64,000 nt of DNA from Streptomyces sp. JJ36 (GTDB lineage: Bacteria; Actinomycetota; Actinomycetes; Streptomycetales; Streptomycetaceae). The notes beneath the pieces are model-generated. The model worked only from the letters and a program-made list of their open reading frames with translations, was not told the DNA's origin and made no database searches. Made by a program: the position numbers and the translations under genes. Every line of letters starts with the position of its first letter. Within the stretch, counting starts at the first letter, position 1. Positions 54,889 to 61,789 of the stretch are shown one piece after another. The stretch spans positions 1-64,000 of the forward strand of contig NZ_JACYHE010000004.1 of assembly GCF_021696945.1 (NCBI RefSeq). The letters are read 5' to 3'.

Positions 54889-57327
54889 GTGACGGAGCAC
54901 GAATCGCCTGCGGCGAGCAGAGCGGAGACCGAGAGGCCGCGTGCGGCGGCGCCCGAGGAGGCGACGCACGCCGCGGTGCCGGACCCGCGTGAGCACACCG
55001 CCGACGGCCCCGCGCGGGAGAACGGGCGGGGGTCCCGCGCCGACGCGTCCGGAGCGGGCGCGTCCGGCGAGGTGAGCAGACGGCGCCCGGACGACGCCAC
55101 CGGCCCGGACCGGCACGCCGCCCGCGGGCCGGCCCGTCGCCGCGGTCCGCAGACCGGCCCGTCCCGTACGGCGTCGGGACCGCCGGACGCCCGGCCCACC
55201 GGCGGGCCGGGTACGGGCGATGCCGCGGGTTCCCCGCGGCACGACGCCGCGGGCCGGACGGCGGACGGCGAACCGGTCGACGAGGAGGACGCGGTGCGCC
55301 ACCGCCCGCACCAGCCCGGCAGCGACGACCCGGCGACGGCGGCTGCCGCGACGGGCGCGACCACCGGCCCCGGGCAGCCCGAGGGTTCCGGCCGGCCCCA
55401 GGAGGCCGAGCGGCACGACGGGCCCGACGGACCCGACGGCACGGGCGCTCCGTCCGGACCCGCCGGCCCCGGTGCGGCCGGTCCGGCAGACGGGGCCCCC
55501 GGCACCGGCGGCCCGGCGGACGCCGCGGCCGGCCCCGGCGCGGGTCCGGCCGCCGAGCCCGTCGCCGGTCCGGTCACCGAGCGGGCCGCGGACCCGGAGG
55601 CCGGGGAACGCGCGGAGCGCGAGCGGCGTGGCGGGGACCGGCTGCGCTTCGTCGGAGCGGCGACCCGCCGGGTCGCGCGCGGCGTCGACCTGGACGAGAC
55701 GGTCCTGGGCCTGTGCCGGGCGAGCGTGCCGGCGTACTGCGACGCCATCCTGGTCTATCTGCGGGACCCGTTGCCGGTGGGCGACGAGCGCCCGGCCAAC
55801 CCGGTGGTGCTGCGGCTGCGTCGCAGCGACCGCATCCCGGAGGAGCAGCGCCCGGGCGGGCGGCTGCCGCTGCTGGGGGGCACGGCGGAGGGCGCGGCCG
55901 AGCATGTGGAGGTGCGGGCGGGCGGTCCGCTGGCGGAGGTGCTCCGCGGTGTCCGGCCGGTCTTCGCCGACAGCGACGCGGCCAGCGAGGCGCTGCCCGA
56001 GCTGCTCGGCCCCGGCTGCCAGGTGCCCGAGGGGTACCGGGCGATACTCGCCCCGCTGCGCGGCCGCCGCCGGGTGATCGGCGCGGCGGTCTTTCTGCGC
56101 CGGCCCGAGCGCACCTGCTTCGAACAGGACGACCTGCTGATCGCCGCCCAGCTCGCCACGCACACCGCGCTGGGCGTGGACAAGGCGGTGCTCTACGGGC
56201 GCGAGGCGTACATCGCCGACGAGCTGCAGCGCACCATGCTTCCGGACGCGCTGCCGCAGCCCACCGGCTGCACCCTGGCCAGCCGGTATCTGCCGGCGGC
56301 CGAGACCGCGCGGGTGGGCGGCGACTGGTATGACGCGATCCCGCTGCCGGGGAGCCGGGTGGCGCTGGTGGTGGGCGACGTGATGGGCCACTCCATGACC
56401 TCCGCGGCGATCATGGGTCAGCTCCGGACGACCGCGCAGACCCTGGCCGGGCTCGACCTGCCGCCCCAGGAGGTGCTGCACCACCTGGACGAGCAGGCGC
56501 AGCGGCTGGGCAGCGACCGGATGGCGACCTGCCTGTACGCGGTCTACGACCCGGTCGCGCACCGCATCGTGGTGGCCAACGCCGGGCATCCGCCGCCGGT
56601 GATGCTGCACCGGGGCGGACGGGCCGAGGTGCTGCGCATACCGGCCGGCGCACCGATCGGCGTGGGCGGCGTGGACTTCGAGGCGGTGGAGCTGGACGCG
56701 CCGGCGGGTGCGACCCTGCTGCTCTACACCGACGGGCTGGTGGAGTCCCGGCAGCGGGACGTGTGGACGGGCATCGAGTTCCTGAAGGAGAAGCTGACCG
56801 AGACGGCCCGGCTCACCCGTCCCGGCACCGCGCCTCCGCTGGAGCCGCTCTGCGACGAGGTGCTGGACATCCTGGGGCCGGGCGACCGCGACGACGACAT
56901 CGCCCTGCTGGCCGCCCGCTTCGACGGGATCGCGCCGAGCGATGTGGCGTACTGGTATCTGGATCCGCGCGCGCAGACCGCCGGGCAGGCGCGCCGCCTG
57001 GTGCGGCGGGCGCTGTCCCGGTGGGGGCTGGACGAGCTGTCGGACTCGCTGGAGCTGCTGGTGAGCGAGGTGGTCACCAATGCGGTGCGGTACGCGGAGC
57101 GGCCGATAACGCTGCGGCTGCTGCGGACGGACCGGCTGCGCTGCGAGGTCGGGGACGACGTGCCGCAGCTCCCGCGGCTGCGGCAGGCGCGGGCGACGGA
57201 CGAGGGCGGCCGCGGGCTGTACCTGGTCAACCGGATCGCCCGGCGCTGGGGCGCGACCCGGCTCTCCACCGGCAAGGTGGTGTGGTTCGAGCTCTCGCTT
57301 CCCCCGGGGCCGTCCGAGGGCGAGTGA
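54889..57327 (+). CDS. GAF-SpoIIE phosphatase-HATPase regulator with disordered leader
   Basis: 812 residues. The first 240 are low-complexity Gly/Pro/Ala/Asp sequence without domains. GAF-like sensor 245-440 (RVARGVDLDETVLGLCRASV), PP2C/SpoIIE phosphatase about 455-680 (AETARVGGDWYDAIPLPGSR, LVVGDVMGHSMTSAAIMGQL, LYTDGLVESRQRDVWTGIEF), then the ATPase (LLVSEVVTNAVRYAERPITL, DEGGRGLYLVNRIARRWGAT). Third protein of this type in the window. Probably resets an anti-sigma/antagonist switch in response to a signal. GTG start. Could be shorter if an internal start is used, since the leader is unlike homologues. Confidence 0.88.
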   Translation: MTEHESPAASRAETERPRAAAPEEATHAAVPDPREHTADGPARENGRGSRADASGAGASGEVSRRRPDDATGPDRHAARGPARRRGPQTGPSRTASGPPDARPTGGPGTGDAAGSPRHDAAGRTADGEPVDEEDAVRHRPHQPGSDDPATAAAATGATTGPGQPEGSGRPQEAERHDGPDGPDGTGAPSGPAGPGAAGPADGAPGTGGPADAAAGPGAGPAAEPVAGPVTERAADPEAGERAERERRGGDRLRFVGAATRRVARGVDLDETVLGLCRASVPAYCDAILVYLRDPLPVGDERPANPVVLRLRRSDRIPEEQRPGGRLPLLGGTAEGAAEHVEVRAGGPLAEVLRGVRPVFADSDAASEALPELLGPGCQVPEGYRAILAPLRGRRRVIGAAVFLRRPERTCFEQDDLLIAAQLATHTALGVDKAVLYGREAYIADELQRTMLPDALPQPTGCTLASRYLPAAETARVGGDWYDAIPLPGSRVALVVGDVMGHSMTSAAIMGQLRTTAQTLAGLDLPPQEVLHHLDEQAQRLGSDRMATCLYAVYDPVAHRIVVANAGHPPPVMLHRGGRAEVLRIPAGAPIGVGGVDFEAVELDAPAGATLLLYTDGLVESRQRDVWTGIEFLKEKLTETARLTRPGTAPPLEPLCDEVLDILGPGDRDDDIALLAARFDGIAPSDVAYWYLDPRAQTAGQARRLVRRALSRWGLDELSDSLELLVSEVVTNAVRYAERPITLRLLRTDRLRCEVGDDVPQLPRLRQARATDEGGRGLYLVNRIARRWGATRLSTGKVVWFELSLPPGPSEGE

Positions 57328-57465
57328 CGCCCCCACCGGCACGGGCCGCGCGGCAGGCGGGCGCACGGACGTCAGAGCACGGACGTCAGGCGCCCGAAGC
57401 CGGACGTACGGATACCGGAGACGGGGACGTCAGGGGTTCGGAGCCGGACGCACCGACACGTACGA

Positions 57466-57501
57466 GGGGCGCGCTTCCCGGGTCTCCCGGGAGCGCGCCC
57501 C
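57466..57501. terminator. Bidirectional terminator
   Basis: A 16-bp GC stem (GGGGCGCGCTTCCCGGG, 57466, with CCCGGGAGCGCGCCCC, 57486) has one bulged T and a TCT loop, between the convergent phosphatase and ahpD genes. Confidence 0.8.
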
Positions 57502-57597
57502 GTCGCGTGGCGTGCGGGCCGGTGCGGGCCGCGGGTACGACGGGTCCGCACCGGCACCGTGGCACCGCCGGCACCGTGGCACCGGCGGCCGGTGCGG

Positions 57598-58131
57598 TCA
57601 GCCCTCCAGCGCCGCCTCCGCGTCCAGCGTGGTGGCCACGGCCTGGATCACCGAGGCGATCTTGAACGCCTCCTGGACGGTCTCCCGGTCGACGCCCGCC
57701 TTGCGCAGCACCTGCTCGTGCGAGTCGAGGCACATGCCGCAGCCGTTGAGCGCGGAGACGGCCAGCGACCAGAGCTCGAAGTCCGCCTTCTCGACACCGG
57801 GGTTGCCGATGACGTTCATCCGCAGGCCCGCGCGCAGGGTGCCGTACTCCGGGTCGGAGAGCAGGTGGCGGGTGCGGTAGAAGACGTTGTTCATCGCCAT
57901 GACCGCGGCGGCGGACTTGGCCGCCGTGTAGGCCTCCGGCTTGAGGTTCTCCCGGGCCTCCGGCTCCAGCGCGCGCAGCACGATCGCCGAGCGGGAGGCG
58001 ATCGCGCAGGACAGCACCGTGCCCCAGAGCTGCTGCTGCGGGAGCTCGGAGTTGCCGATCACGGAGCCGAGGTTGAGCTTGAGGTCCTTGGCGTAGTCGG
58101 GCAGGGCCGACTTGAGGTCAGCGAGGGCCAT
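57598..58131 (-). CDS. ahpD: Alkyl hydroperoxide reductase AhpD
   Basis: 177-residue thiol reductase that recycles AhpC. The active pair is C131-G-M-C134, followed by the proton-relay His of C-L-D-S-H-E. ATG 58131 matches the family's M-A-L start; GTG 58140 would overlap the ahpC stop. Directly downstream of ahpC, co-transcribed. Confidence 0.95.
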   Translation of the reverse strand: MALADLKSALPDYAKDLKLNLGSVIGNSELPQQQLWGTVLSCAIASRSAIVLRALEPEARENLKPEAYTAAKSAAAVMAMNNVFYRTRHLLSDPEYGTLRAGLRMNVIGNPGVEKADFELWSLAVSALNGCGMCLDSHEQVLRKAGVDRETVQEAFKIASVIQAVATTLDAEAALEG

Positions 58132-58136
58132 GGTGC

Positions 58137-58691
58137 TCACTCACCGGCCAGGAGCTCGACCGGGTCGAGGGTCTCCTCGCCCTTGTTCCAGTTGCACGGG
58201 CACAGCTCGTCGGTCTGCAGGGCGTCCAGCACCCGCAGGACCTCCTTGGGGTTACGGCCCACGGAGCCGGCGGTCACCATGGTGAACTGGATCTCGTTGT
58301 TCTGGTCGACGATGAAGACCGCCCGCTGCGCGTAGCCGTCGTCGCCCTCGACGCCGCAGTCCCGCATCAGCTCGTGCTTGGGGTCCGCCAGCATCGGGAA
58401 GGGCAGGTCACGCAGGTCCTCGTGGTCCCGGCGCCAGGCGTGGTGCACGAACTCGCTGTCACCGGAGACGCCGAGGATCTGCGCGTCGCGGTCGGCGAAC
58501 TCCTCGTTCAGCTTGCCGAAGGCGGCGATCTCGGTCGGGCAGACGAAGGTGAAGTCCTTCGGCCAGAAGAAGACGACCTTCCACTTGCCCTCGTACGTCT
58601 TGTGGTGGATCTGCTCGAACTCCTGCCCCTTCTCCAGGGACACGCAGGCCGTCAGGTCGAACTCGGGGAACTTGTCACCGACAGTGAGCAC
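58137..58691 (-). CDS. ahpC: Peroxiredoxin AhpC
   Basis: 184-residue 2-Cys peroxiredoxin reducing hydroperoxides. Peroxidatic C51 is in F-T-F-V-C-P-T-E; the C-terminal pair C163-P-C165 includes the resolving Cys. GTG start with GGAGAG upstream. The leader contains a hairpin and the upstream region an inverted repeat, both listed. OxyR, encoded 650 bp away, is the expected activator. Confidence 0.95.
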   Translation of the reverse strand: MLTVGDKFPEFDLTACVSLEKGQEFEQIHHKTYEGKWKVVFFWPKDFTFVCPTEIAAFGKLNEEFADRDAQILGVSGDSEFVHHAWRRDHEDLRDLPFPMLADPKHELMRDCGVEGDDGYAQRAVFIVDQNNEIQFTMVTAGSVGRNPKEVLRVLDALQTDELCPCNWNKGEETLDPVELLAGE

Positions 58692-58712
58692 GCGCTCTCC
58701 TTGCACAGCGGA

Positions 58713-58733
58713 AGAGCCCCTCGTGGGGGCTCT
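58713..58733 (-). promoter_or_regulatory. Hairpin in the ahpC leader
   Basis: AGAGCCCC and GGGGCTCT pair (8 bp) around a 5-nt loop, 21 nt before the ahpC start codon. Could stabilise the mRNA or attenuate translation. Confidence 0.45.
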
Positions 58734-58800
58734 CCTCGGGTTGGACGTCACCACCGTGCCACACGGCGCATTGATCGCAGAAATAAGGACGACCCGGGCG

Positions 58801-58825
58801 CGTTGATCACCTCTCCCTATCAACG
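58801..58825. promoter_or_regulatory. Inverted repeat, candidate OxyR site
   Basis: CGTTGAT-N11-ATCAACG, 7-bp perfect arms, 110 bp upstream of ahpC and 111 bp upstream of the chaplin gene. The spacer end CCCTAT with the inner ATC makes a partial ATAG-N7-CTAT-like OxyR pattern. Assignment to OxyR rests on neighbourhood. Confidence 0.5.
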
Positions 58826-58935
58826 GGTCCCCCGCGCGGCGTACGGCGTCACGATCGGCGGCCCCCGTGATGCGGAGCGTAGCGGCTTCGGTTCTGCTCG
58901 TGGGTGTCGGAAACCCGTCACACAGAGGAGTCACC

Positions 58936-59175
58936 ATGCGCATCAGCACCTCGCTCGCCGCCGCCGGCCTGGCCGCCACGGCCGTGCTCGCCGGGGGCTC
59001 CGCCGCCGCGGCGGCCGGCCCGGACCCGGTCGGCGTCGCCGCGAAGTCGCCGGGCGTGCTGTCCGGAAACGTCGTCCAGGTCCCGGTGAGGGTGCCGGTC
59101 AACGTCTGCGGCAACACCGTCAACATCGTCGGCCTGCTCAACCCGGCCGTGGCGAACGTCTGCGTCATCAAGTGA
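58936..59175 (+). CDS. Short chaplin
   Basis: 79 residues. Signal peptide 1-27 (LAAAGLAATAVLAGGSAAAA), then one chaplin domain: S-P-G-V-L-S-G-N-V-V-Q-V-P, V-P-V-N-V-C58-G-N-T-V-N-I-V-G-L-L-N-P, and C76 near the end for the disulfide. Short chaplins are secreted and assemble into amyloid-like hydrophobic films on aerial hyphae and spores. ATG with GAGGAG upstream. It lies in the region between ahpC and oxyR, which in the relatives I know is directly shared by those two genes. Confidence 0.95.
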   Translation: MRISTSLAAAGLAATAVLAGGSAAAAAGPDPVGVAAKSPGVLSGNVVQVPVRVPVNVCGNTVNIVGLLNPAVANVCVIK

Positions 59176-59343
59176 GCCTGGTCACCCCCGGCTCTCCCGG
59201 TCCGGCCCGGCGCATGGAGCGCCGGGCCGGGCCGGGCGGCCGGCCTCGGGCCGGCCGGTAGGATCGGGGGCCGGTGACCGGAGCGGGCGTGCGGCAGCCG
59301 CCCCCGGTCGCCCCGAGCCCCCGAACCGGAACCTCCTCCCCCC

Positions 59344-60423
59344 ATGCACCACCGGCCCTCCAGGGTCCGGGCCGCCCGCCGGCCCACCCTCGCCCAGCTC
59401 CGTGCCTTCGAGGCCGTGGCCCGGCATCTGCATTTCCGCGACGCGGCAGCGGCCATCGGCATGAGTCAGCCCGCCCTCTCCGGCGCGGTCGCCGCGCTGG
59501 AGGAGTCGCTCGGCGTACAGCTCCTGGAGCGGACGACGCGCAGGGTCCTGCTCTCCCCCGCCGGGGAGCGGCTGGCCCACCGCGCCCGGCAGGTGCTGGA
59601 GTCGGTCGACGACCTGCTGGACGAGGCGGAGGCGGCCCGCGCCCCCTTCACCGGGGTGCTCCGGCTCGGTGTGATCCCGACCTGCGCCCCGTATCTGCTG
59701 CCCGCGGTGCTGCGGCTGGTCCGCCGGCGCTACCCGGACCTCGACCTGCGGGTGCACGAGGAGCAGACGGCCTCCCTGCTGGACGGGCTGGCGGCCGGAC
59801 GGCTGGACGTGCTGCTGCTGGCGACGCCGCTGGACCGGCCCGGTGTCACCGAGGTACCGCTCTTCGACGAGGACTTCGTCCTGGTCACTCCGCGCGAGCA
59901 CCGGCTGGCCGGGGAGTCCGCGGTGCCCCGGGACGCCCTCCGGGACCTCGGCCTGCTGCTGCTGGACGAGGGCCACTGCCTGCGCGACCAGACCCTCGAC
60001 GTGTGCCGGGAGACCGGGAGCACCGGCGGCGGGCCGCTCACCACCGGGGCCGCCGGACTGTCGACACTGGTGCAGCTCGTGGCCGGCGGGCTGGGCGTCA
60101 CGCTGCTGCCGCGTACGGCGCTGGAGGTGGAGACCGTCCGCAACGAGCGGCTGGCGACCGCGTTCTTCGCGGAGCCGGCGCCGTCGCGCCGGATCGCGCT
60201 GGCGATGCGGACCGGGGCGGCGCGGGGCCGGGAGTTCAGCGCGTTCGCGGACGCGCTGCGGAAGGAGCTGGCGGAGCTGCCGGTGCGGACGGTACACCCG
60301 GTGGCGGAAGCGGGGGACGGCTCCGCCGACGAGCCCGGGAACGCGTCCGGGGACGGTCCCGCGGACGCCCCCGCGGAGGGACCGGCGCCCGGGCCCGGTG
60401 ACCCCGGCGCCGCGGCCGGCTAG
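59344..60423 (+). CDS. oxyR: Hydrogen-peroxide-sensing LysR-type regulator OxyR
   Basis: 359 residues. LysR helix-turn-helix at about 15-75 (LAQLRAFEAVARHLHFRDAA, AIGMSQPALSGAVAALEESL), then the periplasmic-binding-like sensor. The redox Cys pair is C212 and C221 (LDEGHCLRDQTLDVC), as in OxyR. A Gly/Asp/Pro tail (residues 305-359) is extra. ATG used; no clear ribosome site (leader ends in CCTCCTCCCCCC). Activates ahpCD on peroxide stress. Confidence 0.93.
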   Translation: MHHRPSRVRAARRPTLAQLRAFEAVARHLHFRDAAAAIGMSQPALSGAVAALEESLGVQLLERTTRRVLLSPAGERLAHRARQVLESVDDLLDEAEAARAPFTGVLRLGVIPTCAPYLLPAVLRLVRRRYPDLDLRVHEEQTASLLDGLAAGRLDVLLLATPLDRPGVTEVPLFDEDFVLVTPREHRLAGESAVPRDALRDLGLLLLDEGHCLRDQTLDVCRETGSTGGGPLTTGAAGLSTLVQLVAGGLGVTLLPRTALEVETVRNERLATAFFAEPAPSRRIALAMRTGAARGREFSAFADALRKELAELPVRTVHPVAEAGDGSADEPGNASGDGPADAPAEGPAPGPGDPGAAAG

Positions 60424-60499
60424 CCGTACTGCACTCAGGGGCGGGACGGGACGGCCCACACCCGGGTGGACCGCCCGGCCACAGGGCCTCCACAGCGCC

Positions 60500-60532
60500 G
60501 TATACACCCGGTGTATACGCCTGGTGTAGAGT
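60500..60532 (+). promoter_or_regulatory. PadR operator and leaderless promoter
   Basis: GTATACACC-C-GGTGTATAC (60500-60518) is a perfect 19-bp palindrome, followed by a half-site TGGTGTAGA at 60522. TAGAGT (60527-60532) is a -10, 7 nt before the ATG, so the transcript is probably leaderless. The palindrome covers the -35 zone, as expected for autorepression. Confidence 0.7.
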
Positions 60533-60539
60533 GCCGCGC

Positions 60540-61064
60540 ATGTCCATCTCCCACACCCTGCTCGGACTCCTGGAATCCGGGCCGCGCCACGGCTACGACC
60601 TCAAGCGCGCCTTCGACGAACGCTTCGGGCACGACCGCCGCCTCCACTACGGCCAGGTCTACTCGACCATGTCCCGCCTGCTGAAGAACGGCCTCGTCGA
60701 GGTCGACGGCATCGAGGCCGGCGAGGGCCCCGAACGGAAGCGCTATGCCATCACCGACGCCGGGATCACCGACGTCGAGCAGTGGCTCGCCTCCCCGGAG
60801 AAGCCCGAGCCCTACCTGCAGAGCGTGCTCTACACCAAGGTGGTGCTCGCGCTGCTCACCGGCCGGGACGCGGCCGAACTGCTGGACACCCAGCGCGCCG
60901 AACACCTGCGGCTGATGCGGGAGCTGACCCGGCGCAAGCGGGACGGCGACCTGGCCGACCAGCTCATCTGCGACCACGCCCTGTTCCACCTGGAGGCCGA
61001 CCTCCGCTGGCTGGAGACCGCGGCCGCCCGGCTGGACCGGCTGGCGAAGGAGGTGCGGACATGA
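60540..61064 (+). CDS. PadR-family transcriptional repressor
   Basis: 174 residues. Winged helix (MSISHTLLGLLESGPRHGYD, LHYGQVYSTMSRLLKNGLVE, ERKRYAITDAG, residues 1-75), then a C-terminal helical dimerisation domain. Overlaps the ABC ATPase gene by 4 nt, so it is the first gene of an exporter operon it very likely represses. An inducing drug-like ligand is typical of the family. Confidence 0.92.
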   Translation: MSISHTLLGLLESGPRHGYDLKRAFDERFGHDRRLHYGQVYSTMSRLLKNGLVEVDGIEAGEGPERKRYAITDAGITDVEQWLASPEKPEPYLQSVLYTKVVLALLTGRDAAELLDTQRAEHLRLMRELTRRKRDGDLADQLICDHALFHLEADLRWLETAAARLDRLAKEVRT

Positions 61065-61789
61065 GCGCCGCCACCCACACCCCGGAGACCGCCGGCGCGG
61101 ACCCCGACGGGTCCGGCGCCCTGCTCAGCGCGCGCGGGCTCCACAAGACGTACGGCTCCACACCGGCCCTGGCCGGGGCCGACTTCACGCTGCACGCTGG
61201 CGAGGTGGTCGCCGTCATGGGCCCGTCCGGGTCCGGCAAGTCGACCCTGCTGCACTGCCTGGCCGGCATCGTGCCGCCGGACGAGGGCACGGTGCACTAC
61301 CGCGGCCGGGCGGTGTCCACCCTCTCCGACGCCCGGCGCAGCGCCCTGCGCCGCTCCGACTTCGGCTTCGTCTTCCAGTTCGGGCAGCTCGTGCCGGAGC
61401 TGACCTGCACCGAGAACGTCGCACTGCCGCTGCGGCTCACCGGCATGGGCCGCAGGGAGGCCGAGGCGCGCGCCGCACAGTGGCTGGAGCGCCTGGAGGT
61501 GGAGGACGTGCGCCACCACCGCCCCGGACAGATCTCGGGCGGCCAGGGCCAGCGGGTGGCCATAGCCCGGGCGCTGGTCGGCTCGCCGAGCGTGGTCTTC
61601 GCCGACGAGCCCACCGGCGCCCTCGACTCGCTCAACGGCGAGCGGGTGATGGAGCTGCTCACCGACGCCGCCCGGGACACCCGCGCGGCGGTGGTGCTGG
61701 TCACCCACGAGTCGCGGGTCGCCGCCTACTCCGACCGCGAGGTCGTCGTACGGGACGGCCGGGCCCGGGACATGGCGGGTGCCCGGTGA
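61061..61789 (+). CDS. ABC transporter ATP-binding protein (MacB/LolD type)
   Basis: 242 residues. Walker A G-P-S-G-S-G-K-S-T (about 50-58), Q-loop in F-V-F-Q-F-G-Q, signature I-S-G-G-Q-G-Q (one change from the usual L-S-G-G-Q), Walker B V-V-F-A-D-E-P-T-G-A-L-D, and the H-loop T-H-E. Pairs with the FtsX-type permease that overlaps its stop by 4 nt. Confidence 0.94.
   Translation: MSAATHTPETAGADPDGSGALLSARGLHKTYGSTPALAGADFTLHAGEVVAVMGPSGSGKSTLLHCLAGIVPPDEGTVHYRGRAVSTLSDARRSALRRSDFGFVFQFGQLVPELTCTENVALPLRLTGMGRREAEARAAQWLERLEVEDVRHHRPGQISGGQGQRVAIARALVGSPSVVFADEPTGALDSLNGERVMELLTDAARDTRAAVVLVTHESRVAAYSDREVVVRDGRARDMAGAR

Noticed and set aside
57356..57460. GGACGTCAG repeats after the phosphatase gene
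   Set aside because: Short, irregularly spaced and partial; could be chance in a GC-rich spacer.
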